Source: an uncultured Acidovorax sp. (GTDB taxonomy: Bacteria > Pseudomonadota > Gammaproteobacteria > Burkholderiales > Burkholderiaceae_C). From it: a stretch of DNA of 50,763 nt. The notes below the pieces were generated by a model that searched no databases, had not been told where the DNA came from, and saw only the letters and a list, made by a program, of their open reading frames with translations. The stretch covers positions 1 to 50,763 of the forward strand of contig CAJYHL010000064.1 of the NCBI GenBank assembly GCA_913774625.1. Direction: 5' to 3'. Of this stretch, positions 1 to 8,581 are shown in pieces (the first letter of the stretch is position 1; the number at the start of each line of letters is the position of its first letter). Made by a program: the position numbers and the translations under genes.

Positions 1-1577
1 TGCGGCTGGACCAGGCTGGAAGCATCCACCCGGAACGCGCTCACCAGCTGCACCAGCCGCGCGGCCTGCGCGTTCAGGCTGGCCGCCGCCGCTGCCGATT
101 CCTCCACCAGCGCCGCGTTCTGCTGCGTCACCTGGTCCAGCTGGTTGACCGCATCGCCCACCTGCGAGATGCCCTGCTCCTGCTCCCGCGTGGCCGCGCC
201 GATCTCCCCGATCAGGTCCGCCACCCGCCGCGCCTGGTCCACGATCTCGCCCATGGTGCCACCGGCCTGGCCCACCAGCTGCGCGCCCGTGTCCACCCGC
301 GAGACGCTCTCGCCGATCAGGTCCTTGATCTCCTTGGCCGCCTGCGCCGAGCGCTGCGCCAGGCTGCGCACTTCGCCGGCCACCACGGCGAAGCCGCGCC
401 CTTGTTCACCGGCACGGGCCGCTTCCACGGCGGCGTTCAGCGCCAGGATGTTGGTCTGGAAGGCGATGCCGTCGATCACGCCGATGATGTCTGCGATCTT
501 GCGCGAGCTGGCCGTGATCTCGTCCATGGTGCGGACCACGCTTTGCACCACCTCGCCGCCGCGCGCGGCCGTGCTGCTGGCCGAGGAGGCCAGCTGCGCG
601 GCCGTGCGCACGGTGTCGGCGTTCTGCTTGACGGTGGAATTCATCTCCTCCATCGAGGCGGCGGTTTCTTCCAGATTGCTGGCCTGCTCTTCGGTGCGCT
701 GGCTCAGGTCGGCATTGCCGGTGGCGATCTGCGAGGCGCCGGTGGCGATGGATTCGCTGGACTGGCGCACTTCGGAAACCATGCGCGAGAGGCTGGCGCG
801 CATGGCGGCCATGGCGGCCATGACGCTGGCGGTGTCGCCGGGGCGCACTTCGACGGCCACGGCCAGGTTGCCGCCGGCCACTTCCTGGGCGATGCGGGCG
901 GCCTCGGCCGGCTCGCCGCCCAGCAGGCCCTTGACGCGGCGCGTGATGGCCCAGGCCAGCAGGCCGCCGAGCAGGGCGGCGGCCAGGGCCAGCAGGGCCA
1001 TCTGCGTGGCGGCGGTGCCGGCCTGCTGTTCGGCCTGCTCGCTCAGTGCCAGCATCTGGCGCTTCTGATAGGCGACGAAGTTGTCCAGCGCGGCGAAGAA
1101 GACGTCCTGCAGGCTGCGCACGTCCTTGAACAGCAGATCCTGAGCGGCGGCGCTGTCGCCGGCCTGGGACAGGTCCGCGGTCCGGCTCACGGCGGCGTTG
1201 TAGGCCATGCGCGCCTGCAGCACCTCCTGCAGCAGACGGCGGCCCTCGTCCGAGCTCGCGCCTTCCTGCAGTTCCTTGAAGAGCTGCGAATTCTTGGCCA
1301 CCGCTTCCTGGATGCGCTTTTTTTCCCCGCCGATGGCGCTGGCGTCGCGCAGGATGACGATGTTGCGGATCACGCGCGCGATGAGGTTGACGTTGTCCTT
1401 GAGCTCCTGGGCCTTCAGCACCTCCGCTATGCGCACCCGGCTCAGGGAATCGATGCTGGCGCTGAGCGCGTTCAGCCTCAGGTTGCCGACCAGGGCGATC
1501 AGCACGCCCAGGAAGATGACGATGCTGAATCCGGCTCCGAGCATGGTGCCCACTTTGAGATTGCGTAATGCGTTCAT
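1..1577 (-). CDS. Methyl-accepting chemotaxis protein (3' end beyond window)
   Basis: Inner-membrane chemoreceptor that passes ligand signals to CheA/CheW. The visible 525 residues begin [10 protein letters not shown] and show an N-terminal membrane helix (about residues 8-30), a periplasmic four-helix-bundle-like sensor region, a second membrane helix near 190-210, a HAMP segment, and the cytoplasmic signalling domain. The conserved hairpin tip is present ([20 protein letters not shown], then [20 protein letters not shown]). The reading frame is still open at the window edge, so the C-terminus and any CheR/CheB-docking pentapeptide are not visible. The gene appears monocistronic, since the next gene upstream ends in a terminator. 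The family is certain. The ligand cannot be told from sequence. Confidence 0.95.
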   Translation of the reverse strand, partial: MNALRNLKVGTMLGAGFSIVIFLGVLIALVGNLRLNALSASIDSLSRVRIAEVLKAQELKDNVNLIARVIRNIVILRDASAIGGEKKRIQEAVAKNSQLFKELQEGASSDEGRRLLQEVLQARMAYNAAVSRTADLSQAGDSAAAQDLLFKDVRSLQDVFFAALDNFVAYQKRQMLALSEQAEQQAGTAATQMALLALAAALLGGLLAWAITRRVKGLLGGEPAEAARIAQEVAGGNLAVAVEVRPGDTASVMAAMAAMRASLSRMVSEVRQSSESIATGASQIATGNADLSQRTEEQASNLEETAASMEEMNSTVKQNADTVRTAAQLASSASSTAARGGEVVQSVVRTMDEITASSRKIADIIGVIDGIAFQTNILALNAAVEAARAGEQGRGFAVVAGEVRSLAQRSAQAAKEIKDLIGESVSRVDTGAQLVGQAGGTMGEIVDQARRVADLIGEIGAATREQEQGISQVGDAVNQLDQVTQQNAALVEESAAAAASLNAQAARLVQLVSAFRVDASSLVQP

Positions 1578-1701
1578 GCGGATGTTTTCCCCGTATTGGT
1601 CAAGTGCATGTGCCATTGATGAAATCAATCAAAAATGATTTTTACATCAGGAAATCAAAAAGCAACAATTTGCAACCAATGTGAAGGGGCATCCATGAAT
1701 G

Positions 1702-1726
1702 CAAAAGGCCGGGTGCAACCCGGCCT
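1702..1726 (-). terminator. Rho-independent terminator of the Bug-type gene
   Basis: Read on the minus strand, an 8-bp GC stem (GGCCGGGT/ACCCGGCC, 1707-1725) with a 3-nt loop is followed by four T residues. It lies about 37 bases past the stop codon of the binding-protein gene and separates it from the chemoreceptor. Confidence 0.8.
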
Positions 1727-1762
1727 GGGATCGTGTGACCTGTTTCGCCGAAGGGAAGGGCT

Positions 1763-2773
1763 TCAGTCGGCCTTGATGCCGGCGCGCGCAGCGATGGCGC
1801 GCATGCGCGGCAGTTCGTCGGCGATGCGGGCCGACACGGCGCTGGCCGGCTCGTAGGCCGGCTCCAGGCCGTTGGCCAGCAACCTGGAGCGGACCTCGCC
1901 GTCCGCCATCGCATCGGCGAGCGCCTTCTGCAGCCTGGCCCGGGCGTCGGCAGGCAGGCCATGCGGCGCCACCACGGCCAGCCAGGAGTCGGAGGCGAAG
2001 CCGGGAAAGCCGCTTTCGGCCACGGTGGGCACGTCCGGCAGCTGCTGCGCCCGCTTGGCGCCGGTCACCGCGATGGCCTTGATCTTGCCGCTGCGGATCT
2101 GCGGCATCGCGGCGGCCACGGTGTCCACCGTGAAGGGGATCTGCCCGCCGATCAGGTCGCTCATGGCGGGCGCGCTGCCCCGGTAGGGCACGTGCATCAG
2201 CTTGATGCCCAGGGCCTCCCACATCAGCTCTCCGGCGAAGTGCCCGGTGGTGCCGCTGCCGAAGGAGCCATAGACGTATTTGCCGGGCTCTGCCTTCACG
2301 GCGGCGATCAGCTGGCGCAGATTGCTGACCGGCACGTCACGGTTGGCCAGCAGCACCAGCGGCACCCGCGCCACCATGCCGATGGGCTCGAAGCTCTTGA
2401 CCGGGTCGTAGGGCAGCTTGCCGTTGATCGCCGGGTTGATGGTGAAGGTGGAGCCTGAACTGATGAGCAGCGTATAGCCGTCAGCCGGCGAATTGGCGAC
2501 GAAAGTGGCGCCCACGATGGTGCCCGCCCCGCCTTTGTTCTCGACCACCATCGGCTGGCCCAGCCGATCTCCCATGGGCTTGGCGATCAGCCGGCCGGTG
2601 ATGTCCACCGCGCCGCCGGGTGGAAACGGCACCACCAGCTGCACCGGCCTGGCCGGATAGCCTTCGGCCCGGGCCGGCTGCCATGCGCCGGCGGCGGCGG
2701 CCAGCGCCCCCAGCAGCAGGCTGGCGCAGGCGCGCCGGCGCGAGGGACTGTTCGAGAGGGTCGTCGTCACCAT
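1763..2773 (-). CDS. Tripartite tricarboxylate transporter (Bug family) periplasmic binding protein
   Basis: Periplasmic solute-binding protein of the TctC/Bug family, which delivers small carboxylates or related solutes to TctAB-type permeases. The 336-residue product starts at ATG 2773, chosen because AGGAG lies 7 nt upstream; longer in-frame starts lack a ribosome site. An export signal with a basic twin-arginine-like start (SPSRRRACAS) and an Ala-rich hydrophobic core ends near ARAEG. The mature part opens with YPARPVQLVVPFPPGG and contains the family's DGYTLL segment. No TctA or TctB gene is nearby, as is usual for the many orphan Bug proteins of Burkholderiales. It follows acdS by 123 bp on the same strand and may be cotranscribed with it. 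The ligand is unknown. Confidence 0.93.
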   Translation of the reverse strand: MVTTTLSNSPSRRRACASLLLGALAAAAGAWQPARAEGYPARPVQLVVPFPPGGAVDITGRLIAKPMGDRLGQPMVVENKGGAGTIVGATFVANSPADGYTLLISSGSTFTINPAINGKLPYDPVKSFEPIGMVARVPLVLLANRDVPVSNLRQLIAAVKAEPGKYVYGSFGSGTTGHFAGELMWEALGIKLMHVPYRGSAPAMSDLIGGQIPFTVDTVAAAMPQIRSGKIKAIAVTGAKRAQQLPDVPTVAESGFPGFASDSWLAVVAPHGLPADARARLQKALADAMADGEVRSRLLANGLEPAYEPASAVSARIADELPRMRAIAARAGIKAD

Positions 2774-2837
2774 GGCAAAGCTCCTAGAGACAGGAAGGAA
2801 AAGCCGATCAACACCATCATCTGGCCGCCGCGCGCAG

Positions 2838-2887
2838 CCCCGGGGCGACAACGGAACGAGGGAGCATGCAGCTCCCACGCCCCGGGG
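2838..2887. repeat. Nested perfect inverted repeat between acdS and the Bug gene
   Basis: Outer arms CCCCGGGGCG (2838-2847) and CGCCCCGGGG (2878-2887) are exact 10-bp complements. Inside them lies a second inverted repeat, GGGAGC/GCTCCC (2860-2865 and 2871-2876). No T-run follows on either strand, so this is not a classic terminator. It begins 9 bases past the acdS stop and could stabilise the acdS transcript or reduce read-through into the Bug gene. Confidence 0.6.
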
Positions 2888-2896
2888 TCCGCCGTC

Positions 2897-3913
2897 TCAG
2901 CCGTTGCGGAAAAGGAAGCTGTAGGCGTTCAGCGCCGGCACGCCGCCCAGGTGGGCGTAGAGCACCTTGGAGCCCTCTGGGAATTCGCCCAGGCGCACCT
3001 TCTCGATCATGCCGTGCATGGATTTCCCTTCATAGACGGGGTCGGTCAGCATGCCTTCCATGCGGGCGCACAGGCGGATGGCCTCCAGCGTGCCGTCGTT
3101 GGGCAGGCCGTATTCGGGGCCGCCGAAACGCTCGTCCAGCACGATGTCGGCGTCGGTGATGTCGCGGCCCAGCTCCACCAGCTTGGCGGTGTTCTGGGCG
3201 ATGCGCAGTATCTGGGCGCGGGTCTGGGCGGGCTTGGCCGAGGCGTCGATGCCGATCACCCGGTCCGCCCGGCCATCGGCCGCGAAGCCCACGGCCATGC
3301 CGGCATGCGTGCTGCCGGTGACCGAGCAGACCACGATGTAGTCGAACCGGAAGCCCAGCTCCGCTTCCTGCTGGCGCACTTCCTCTGCGAAGCCGACGAA
3401 GCCCAGGCCGCCGTAGGGATGCTCGGAGCAGCCCGCCGGAATCGGGAAGGGCTTGCCGCCGGCCTGCTTCACGTCTTCCATGGCCTGCTCCCAGCTGGGG
3501 CGGATGCCGATGTCGAAGCCCGCGGCATCGAGGCGCACTTCCGCACCCATGATGCGGCTCATCTCGATGTTGCCCACACGGTCATAGACGGCGTCGGAGT
3601 AGTTGACCCAGTTCTCCTGCACCAGCACGCACTTCATGCCCAGGTGCGCGGCGACGGCCGCCACCTGGCGCGTCTGGTTGGACTGGATGCCGCCGATGGA
3701 CACCAGCGTGTCGTAGCCGCCCGCGATCGCCTCGGGGATGAGGTATTCCATCTTGCGGGTCTTGTTGCCGCCGAAGGCCAGGCCCGAATTGCAGTCCTCG
3801 CGCTTGGCGTAGAGCTCCACCTTGCCGCCCAGGTGGGCCGACAGGCGCTTGAGCGGCTGGATGGGCGTGGGGCCGAAGGTGAGGGGATAGCGTTCGAATT
3901 TCTGCAGGTTCAT
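2897..3913 (-). CDS. acdS: 1-aminocyclopropane-1-carboxylate (ACC) deaminase
   Basis: PLP enzyme that opens ACC, the plant ethylene precursor, to 2-oxobutanoate and ammonia in the cytosol. The 338 residues match the usual family length. The PLP lysine is K51 (GGNKTRK). The positions that separate true ACC deaminases from D-cysteine desulfhydrases carry the deaminase residues: Y294-E295 in [11 protein letters not shown] and L322 in [10 protein letters not shown]. The start at 3913 has a GGAAGG-type ribosome site. A divergent Lrp-family gene lies 186 bp away, the standard acdR–acdS layout. This suggests a plant-associated lifestyle and regulated expression. Confidence in the specific activity is high because the discriminating residues can be seen. 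Confidence 0.97.
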   Translation of the reverse strand: MNLQKFERYPLTFGPTPIQPLKRLSAHLGGKVELYAKREDCNSGLAFGGNKTRKMEYLIPEAIAGGYDTLVSIGGIQSNQTRQVAAVAAHLGMKCVLVQENWVNYSDAVYDRVGNIEMSRIMGAEVRLDAAGFDIGIRPSWEQAMEDVKQAGGKPFPIPAGCSEHPYGGLGFVGFAEEVRQQEAELGFRFDYIVVCSVTGSTHAGMAVGFAADGRADRVIGIDASAKPAQTRAQILRIAQNTAKLVELGRDITDADIVLDERFGGPEYGLPNDGTLEAIRLCARMEGMLTDPVYEGKSMHGMIEKVRLGEFPEGSKVLYAHLGGVPALNAYSFLFRNG

Positions 3914-4099
3914 GGGAGGCCTTCCGGCATGTGCGAAGCGGTGGATGAGCGGGTGGACGGAAGCGAGCGCGGCGGCTTCCTCCGTTGATCGAAATGGTAT
4001 GAAAATGCCTCTGCAACAGGGATGCGAATCAAAGGCTTGTCACCTCACGAAAACCTCGATATCAGCCCAACCACGCATCTCTATTTCCTGTAAACCACC
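3914..4099. promoter_or_regulatory. acdS–acdR divergent control region
   Basis: These 186 non-coding bases separate the two divergent starts and are less GC-rich than their surroundings. In characterised acdS systems the Lrp-like AcdR binds this kind of spacer. I cannot fix promoter hexamers or an Lrp box with confidence. Confidence 0.5.
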
Positions 4100-4618
4100 A
4101 TGTGCGCAACAAAAGCAAGAATCCCGAATGGCGGGAAGGCCCCGGACCGCACCAGCGAACTGGACCGCACGGACAAGGCCATCCTGCGCGCGCTGCAGCG
4201 CGATGCGTCCATCTCCAACGTGGCGCTGGCAGCCAGGGTGCATCTGAGCGCGCCGGCCTGCCTGCGGCGCGTGGAGCGGCTCAAGCGCCTGGGCCTGATC
4301 GACGGCATCGTCGCGCTGCTGAACCCGCGGGCGGTGGGCGCGGGCATGCTGGTGCTGATCGGCGTGGTGCTGGACCGCTCCACGCCCGAATCCTTCGCCG
4401 CCTTCGAGAAGGCCGCTGCGAAGATCTCGGGCTGCATGGAATGCCACGTGGTCACGGGCGAATTCGACTACTTCATGCTGGTGCGCACGCAGGACAGCGA
4501 GAGCTTCAACCGCCTGCATGCCGAGCAGCTGCTCTACCTGCCGGGCGTGCGGCAGATCCGTTCCTTCATGACGATACGCAGCGTGCTGTCCACCACGGAA
4601 CTGCCGCTGGCCCTTTGA
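4100..4618 (+). CDS. acdR: Lrp/AsnC-family regulator of acdS
   Basis: DNA-binding regulator of 172 residues. An N-terminal winged helix-turn-helix (about residues 20-65, LDRTDKAILRALQRDASISN then VALAARVHLSAPACLRRVER) is followed by the RAM/AsnC ligand-binding and oligomerisation fold (GIVALLNPRAVG, then HVVTGEFDYFMLVRTQD and LPGVRQIRSF). The divergent position next to acdS strongly suggests it is AcdR, the activator that responds to ACC in acdS systems. The ATG at 4100 is preceded by only a weak ribosome site. The role is inferred from context, while the family is clear. Confidence 0.88.
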   Translation: MCATKARIPNGGKAPDRTSELDRTDKAILRALQRDASISNVALAARVHLSAPACLRRVERLKRLGLIDGIVALLNPRAVGAGMLVLIGVVLDRSTPESFAAFEKAAAKISGCMECHVVTGEFDYFMLVRTQDSESFNRLHAEQLLYLPGVRQIRSFMTIRSVLSTTELPLAL

Positions 4619-4670
4619 GCGGGCGAATCGGAGAGGCGGTGACCGGCAGCCCGTCCGGCCGGCCGCTGCG

Positions 4671-6641
4671 TCAGCCCCGTTCCAGCAACTGCGCCACCCG
4701 CCCGCGCAAGGCCTCGGGCGTGATGGCGGCGGCCTCCATGGGCGGGCCCACGTTCAGCCCCACGCGGTTGAACATGCCGCGCCGGAAGGGCCGCACCATG
4801 GCATCGCCCTGCTCCACCCGGCTGAAGAACGAACCCCACAGATGGGTGAGCGCCATCGGGATGACGGGCGGCTCCAGGCCGTCGGCGCGCGCTCGTTCGA
4901 CGATCTTGGCGATGCCGCCCTTGAAGGGCTGCAGCGTGCCGTCGCGCGTGATGCCTCCCTCGGGAAAGATGCCCAACAGATCGCCTTCGCGCAGCACCTG
5001 GGCGGCGCGTTCGAAGGCCGCTTCGTAGACGGCCGGGTCCTCCTTCTGCGGCGCCACCGGAATGGCGCGCGCCAGCCGGAAGACGGCGCCCAGCACCGGC
5101 ACGCGGAAGATGCGGTGGTCCATCATGAACACGATGGGCCGGGGGCTGGCGGCCATCAGCAGCACCGCATCGACGAAGCTCACGTGGTTGCAGGCCAGCA
5201 CGGCCGCGCCCTGCACGGGAATGTGCTCGTCGCCCGCCACGCGGAAGCGGTAGATGCAGCGCGACAGCACCCAGGCCAGGCAGCGCAGCAGGTATTCCGG
5301 CACGATGAGGAAGATGTAGAGCGCGACCACGGCGTTGGCGATGCCGGTGAAAAGGAAGATCTGCGGCACCGTGAAGCCCGCGCCCAGCAGCGCGCCCGCG
5401 ATGAGCGAACTGGCGATCATGAACAGCGCGTTGAGGATGTTGTTGGCCGCGATGATGCGCGCGCGGTGCGTGGGCTGGCTGCGCAGCTGGATCAGCGCGT
5501 ACATGGGCACGCTGTAGAGCCCCGCGAACAGCGACAGCAGCGCCAGGTCGGCCATCACGCGCCAGTGCGCGGGCTGCGCCAGGAAGGCGCCCAGCCCCAT
5601 CACCGGCGCGGGCGGCAGGCCGCGCGAGGCGAAGTACAGGTCGATGGCGAACACGCTCATGCCGATGGCGCCCAGCGGCACCAGGCCGATCTCGACCTGC
5701 CGGCGCGAGAGCACCTCGCACAGCAGCGCGCCCGCGCCGATGCCGATGGAGAACACCACCAGCAGCAACGAGGCCACGCGCTCGTCGCCGTGCAGCACCT
5801 CCTTGGCGAAGCTGGGGAACTGCGAGAGGAACACCGCGCCGAAGAACCACATCCAGCTGATGCCCAGCAGCGAGCGGAACACCACCGGATTGCCGTACGC
5901 CAGCCGCAGGTTGCGCCAGGTCTCGCTGAACGGGTTCCAGTTCACCACCAGCCCCGGATCGGTGGCCGGCGCGGGCGGAATGCCCTGCGCCGCCAGCCGC
6001 CCGGCCAGCGCCAGCGCCACGCAGGCCAGCGCCACGGCGCCGTGGCCGATGTCCGGCAGCGCCACCAGCAGCCCGCCCACCACGTTGCCCAGCAGGATGG
6101 CCACGAAGGTGCCCATCTCCACCATGCCGTTGCCGCCGGTCAGCTCGCGCTCGTGCAGCACCTGCGGCAGCAGGGCGAACTTGACCGGCCCGAACAGCGT
6201 GGAATGCACGCCCATGAGGAACACGCAGCCCAGCAGCAGTGCCGGCAGGGCCAGCACGAAGCCGGCGGCCGCCGCCAGCATGATGGCGATCTCCAGGTTC
6301 TTCACGAAGCGGATCAGGCGCGTCTTCTCCAGCTTGTCGGTCAGCTGCCCGGCAGTGGCCGAGAACAGCAGGAAGGGCAGGATGAAAAGCGCGCCGATGA
6401 CCAGCCCCGCCAGGCTGGGCGGCATCCACGCCACGCCGAGCTGGTAGGTCACCATCACCGTGAAGGCGAACTTGAACAGGTTGTCGTTGGCCGCCCCGGC
6501 GAACTGCGTCCAGAAGAAGGGCGCGAAGCGCTTCTGGCGCAGCAGCGCGAACTGGTTGGGGTGCGCATCGGCCCCCGCGGCCCCGGCGGCGGAATCGACG
6601 TGATGGGCGGTGGCCTCCCTGCGGGCCTGCTCGTGGCTCAT
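4671..6641 (-). CDS. MFS transporter fused to 1-acylglycerol-phosphate acyltransferase (internal start)
   Basis: Membrane protein of 656 residues starting MSHEQARREA. Residues about 30-445 are an LplT-type major-facilitator domain with roughly twelve hydrophobic segments. A PlsC-type acyltransferase domain follows, with the catalytic H(x4)D box at about residue 486 (NHVSFVDA) and the FPEGGITR substrate motif near 559. E. coli Aas also has an acyl-ACP synthetase domain, which is absent here. The likely role is flipping and re-acylating lysophospholipids at the inner membrane. This start is supported by AGGAG six bases upstream of ATG 6641. The same frame continues upstream without a stop into a ceramidase-like domain (see the 4671-7502 entry), so this may be the main product or a second, internally started one. 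Confidence 0.85.
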   Translation of the reverse strand: MSHEQARREATAHHVDSAAGAAGADAHPNQFALLRQKRFAPFFWTQFAGAANDNLFKFAFTVMVTYQLGVAWMPPSLAGLVIGALFILPFLLFSATAGQLTDKLEKTRLIRFVKNLEIAIMLAAAAGFVLALPALLLGCVFLMGVHSTLFGPVKFALLPQVLHERELTGGNGMVEMGTFVAILLGNVVGGLLVALPDIGHGAVALACVALALAGRLAAQGIPPAPATDPGLVVNWNPFSETWRNLRLAYGNPVVFRSLLGISWMWFFGAVFLSQFPSFAKEVLHGDERVASLLLVVFSIGIGAGALLCEVLSRRQVEIGLVPLGAIGMSVFAIDLYFASRGLPPAPVMGLGAFLAQPAHWRVMADLALLSLFAGLYSVPMYALIQLRSQPTHRARIIAANNILNALFMIASSLIAGALLGAGFTVPQIFLFTGIANAVVALYIFLIVPEYLLRCLAWVLSRCIYRFRVAGDEHIPVQGAAVLACNHVSFVDAVLLMAASPRPIVFMMDHRIFRVPVLGAVFRLARAIPVAPQKEDPAVYEAAFERAAQVLREGDLLGIFPEGGITRDGTLQPFKGGIAKIVERARADGLEPPVIPMALTHLWGSFFSRVEQGDAMVRPFRRGMFNRVGLNVGPPMEAAAITPEALRGRVAQLLERG

Positions 6642-7502
6642 GCCATGCTCCTGTGCGACAACGTTGGGGGTGGTGGGGGTTACAGCGGCGGCCATTGTGC
6701 ATCGGGCGTCGCCAACGCCTTGCCGGCGCAGGGCGGCGATCACCGGCCAGGCCGCCAGCGCTGCGGCCAGATGTTTGAGGCTGTGGCCTGCGGCCCTGCC
6801 GCCGGTCGCATCCCACACGGCGTGGTCGCCGAACTCGAACGCCTTCGCCAGGGCGTACCAGCCGATGAGCGCCGCCAGCGGCACGGCCAGCCGGCCCGGC
6901 TGCGTAGGCCGAAAGGCCAGCGCCGCGATCAGCAGCATGCCGCCCCCCTGCAGCACGGCCCAGGGCAGCAGCTGGCCGTGGGCGCTCCAGGCCCGGAGCG
7001 CCCACGAGCCGCCAGCCAGAACCACCCCGGCCGTCACCCACGCGGCCCGAGCGCCGATGCGCCCGGCCGCCGCCAGCCCCAGCACGCCGGCGAACGCCAC
7101 CAGCATGCCAGCCCGGTCCCAGAGCAGCGTGCCGTCCTCGGGATGCCAGTGGTAGGCGGCCGAACCCGCCGCCGTCAGCAACAGGCCGGTGAAGAACAGC
7201 CCGCAGCAGGCAGCCGTCGCGCGGCACCACGCCTGCGCGCCGCCCGTGCGCGGCAGCCATTGGCGCAGCGCCCACAGCCCGGCCAACCCGGCCAGTGCGA
7301 AGGGCAGATTGCTCCACACATCCAGCGCATGCGGCGTGCCCCACAGGGTGCGCTGGTCGGCAAAGGCGTGGTAGTGCGCCGGCTGCGCCAGATGCGGGCC
7401 GGTGGCGGCCAGGAGGCAGAGCAGCGCGAGGGCGGCGTACAGCGCCGCCTCGGCACGGGGCAGCTCCTGCGGCAGGCGGCGGAAAGACGGGGGAAGGGAC
7501 AT
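4671..7502 (-). CDS. Ceramidase-like membrane domain in one frame with MFS–acyltransferase (943 aa)
   Basis: From ATG 7502, with GGAG nine bases upstream, one uninterrupted frame runs through to 4671. Residues 1 to about 262 form a compact membrane protein of the alkaline-ceramidase/CREST type: several hydrophobic helices, the SAAYHWH segment (residues 114-120), D129 in LWDRAGM, and HSLKH (240-244), which are the serine, histidine and aspartate positions this family uses to hold zinc. About 25 low-complexity residues then link to the MFS–acyltransferase start at residue 288. Free-standing ceramidase-like proteins of about 250 residues are usual, so this is either a real three-module lipid-remodelling fusion or two genes whose intervening stop codon has been lost. 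The strong internal ribosome site favours separate translation of the second part. Confidence 0.6.
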   Translation of the reverse strand: MSLPPSFRRLPQELPRAEAALYAALALLCLLAATGPHLAQPAHYHAFADQRTLWGTPHALDVWSNLPFALAGLAGLWALRQWLPRTGGAQAWCRATAACCGLFFTGLLLTAAGSAAYHWHPEDGTLLWDRAGMLVAFAGVLGLAAAGRIGARAAWVTAGVVLAGGSWALRAWSAHGQLLPWAVLQGGGMLLIAALAFRPTQPGRLAVPLAALIGWYALAKAFEFGDHAVWDATGGRAAGHSLKHLAAALAAWPVIAALRRQGVGDARCTMAAAVTPTTPNVVAQEHGMSHEQARREATAHHVDSAAGAAGADAHPNQFALLRQKRFAPFFWTQFAGAANDNLFKFAFTVMVTYQLGVAWMPPSLAGLVIGALFILPFLLFSATAGQLTDKLEKTRLIRFVKNLEIAIMLAAAAGFVLALPALLLGCVFLMGVHSTLFGPVKFALLPQVLHERELTGGNGMVEMGTFVAILLGNVVGGLLVALPDIGHGAVALACVALALAGRLAAQGIPPAPATDPGLVVNWNPFSETWRNLRLAYGNPVVFRSLLGISWMWFFGAVFLSQFPSFAKEVLHGDERVASLLLVVFSIGIGAGALLCEVLSRRQVEIGLVPLGAIGMSVFAIDLYFASRGLPPAPVMGLGAFLAQPAHWRVMADLALLSLFAGLYSVPMYALIQLRSQPTHRARIIAANNILNALFMIASSLIAGALLGAGFTVPQIFLFTGIANAVVALYIFLIVPEYLLRCLAWVLSRCIYRFRVAGDEHIPVQGAAVLACNHVSFVDAVLLMAASPRPIVFMMDHRIFRVPVLGAVFRLARAIPVAPQKEDPAVYEAAFERAAQVLREGDLLGIFPEGGITRDGTLQPFKGGIAKIVERARADGLEPPVIPMALTHLWGSFFSRVEQGDAMVRPFRRGMFNRVGLNVGPPMEAAAITPEALRGRVAQLLERG

Positions 7503-7582
7503 GGTCGGCGGCTCCATCGGTGGTGGTGAATGCCGCGCAGTCTCCGCCGCCCCGGTGCGAAAAGTACCCGAAAACGCATCCA

Positions 7583-7621
7583 GTCCATTTCTTTTGGACA
7601 ACGGGTATCCATAATCGATAC
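7583..7621. promoter_or_regulatory. Two inverted repeats ahead of the XRE regulator (putative operators)
   Basis: GTCCA-7nt-TGGAC (7583-7599) and GTATC-7nt-GATAC (7605-7621) have the same arm and spacer lengths and sit side by side. They end immediately upstream of the XRE-type regulator start, within the 121-bp divergent spacer shared with the ceramidase-like gene. This is the expected place for autoregulatory sites. The function is inferred. Confidence 0.45.
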
Positions 7622-7623
7622 TC

Positions 7624-8355
7624 ATGAGCACCACTGCCGATCTCGTCCTGGCCCTGAAGCGAGAGCTGAAGTCCGCGCAGATGACCTACGCCGACCTGGC
7701 CCGCGCGCTGGGCATGGCGGAGTCCAGCGTCAAGCGCATGCTGGCCCGGGGCGACATGCCGCTGTCGCGCATCGACGCCATCTGCCGGGTGCTCCGGCTG
7801 GACTTCGCCGACCTGGCGCGCCGCGTGGCCGACAGTCAGCCGCTGCTCAAGGAACTGAGTCACGCGCAGGAGCAGGCCGTGGTGGCCGACAAGAAGCTGC
7901 TGCTGATGGCCATCTGCGTGCTCAGCCAGTGGACGCCGGAGCAGATCACCGCCACCTACCGGCTTTCCGAAGCCGAGGGCGTCAAGTACCTCGCCCAGCT
8001 CGACCGCCTCGGCATCATCGAGCTGCGCCCGCTCAACCGCTACCGCCTCAAGCTCGCCAAGACCTTCCGCTGGCGGCCGCACGGCCCGGTGATGCACTAC
8101 TTCCGCGACCACGCGCTGCTGGACTATTTCGCGGGCGGCTTCGACGGCCCGGGCGAAGGCGTGCTGCTGGTGCACGGCGCCATCAGCCGCAGCCTGGCCC
8201 CCGCCTTCTGGGAGCGCATGCAGCGCGTGGCGCAGGACTTCGCGCAGCAGCACCTGGCCGACCAGCGCATGGCCGACAGCGAACGCGAGGGCTACACCGT
8301 GCTGCTGGCCATGCGCAGCTGGGAGTTCGAGGCCTTCGCCGGCATGCGGCGCTGA
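7624..8355 (+). CDS. XRE-family helix-turn-helix regulator
   Basis: 243-residue cytoplasmic DNA-binding protein. An N-terminal Cro/CI-type helix-turn-helix spans about residues 8-60 (MTYADLARALGMAESSVKRM then the DMPLSRIDAICRVLRL helix). A C-terminal region of about 180 residues has no motif that I recognise with certainty; it contains a second winged-helix-looking stretch (QITATYRLSEAEGVKYLAQL then DRLGIIELRP). The gene is divergent from the ceramidase/MFS/acyltransferase gene, so that gene is its most likely target. The ATG at 7624 lies directly after a dyad and has no clear Shine-Dalgarno sequence, so the message may be leaderless. Confidence 0.85.
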   Translation: MSTTADLVLALKRELKSAQMTYADLARALGMAESSVKRMLARGDMPLSRIDAICRVLRLDFADLARRVADSQPLLKELSHAQEQAVVADKKLLLMAICVLSQWTPEQITATYRLSEAEGVKYLAQLDRLGIIELRPLNRYRLKLAKTFRWRPHGPVMHYFRDHALLDYFAGGFDGPGEGVLLVHGAISRSLAPAFWERMQRVAQDFAQQHLADQRMADSEREGYTVLLAMRSWEFEAFAGMRR

Positions 8356-8581
8356 ACGGCCGCGACGGCCCTGCACCGCCCTGCGCGCCGCGACTGAATC
8401 CATGGCTGGCAGCGCTTGATCTGCGACTACCGGCCGCCTCGTCGATCCATGCTGCACCAGGGTCGGAGGCCGGGAACACTTGGTGACAAGGCTTTTCCCG
8501 CGCGCCAATCAAGCAGGCGGCGCGTTGACATGGCCGCAGCACGATGCAGCCATCGACCTCGTGCCCCACAGGAGAGCTTCC

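Noticed and set aside
2897-3913. D-cysteine desulfhydrase as the function
   Set aside because: Glu295 and Leu322 are the ACC deaminase residues at the discriminating positions.
4534-8508. A 1324-codon minus-strand frame spanning acdR, the MFS gene and the XRE-type regulator
   Set aside because: It crosses recognised genes in another frame and encodes low-complexity Ala/Arg sequence with no domain.
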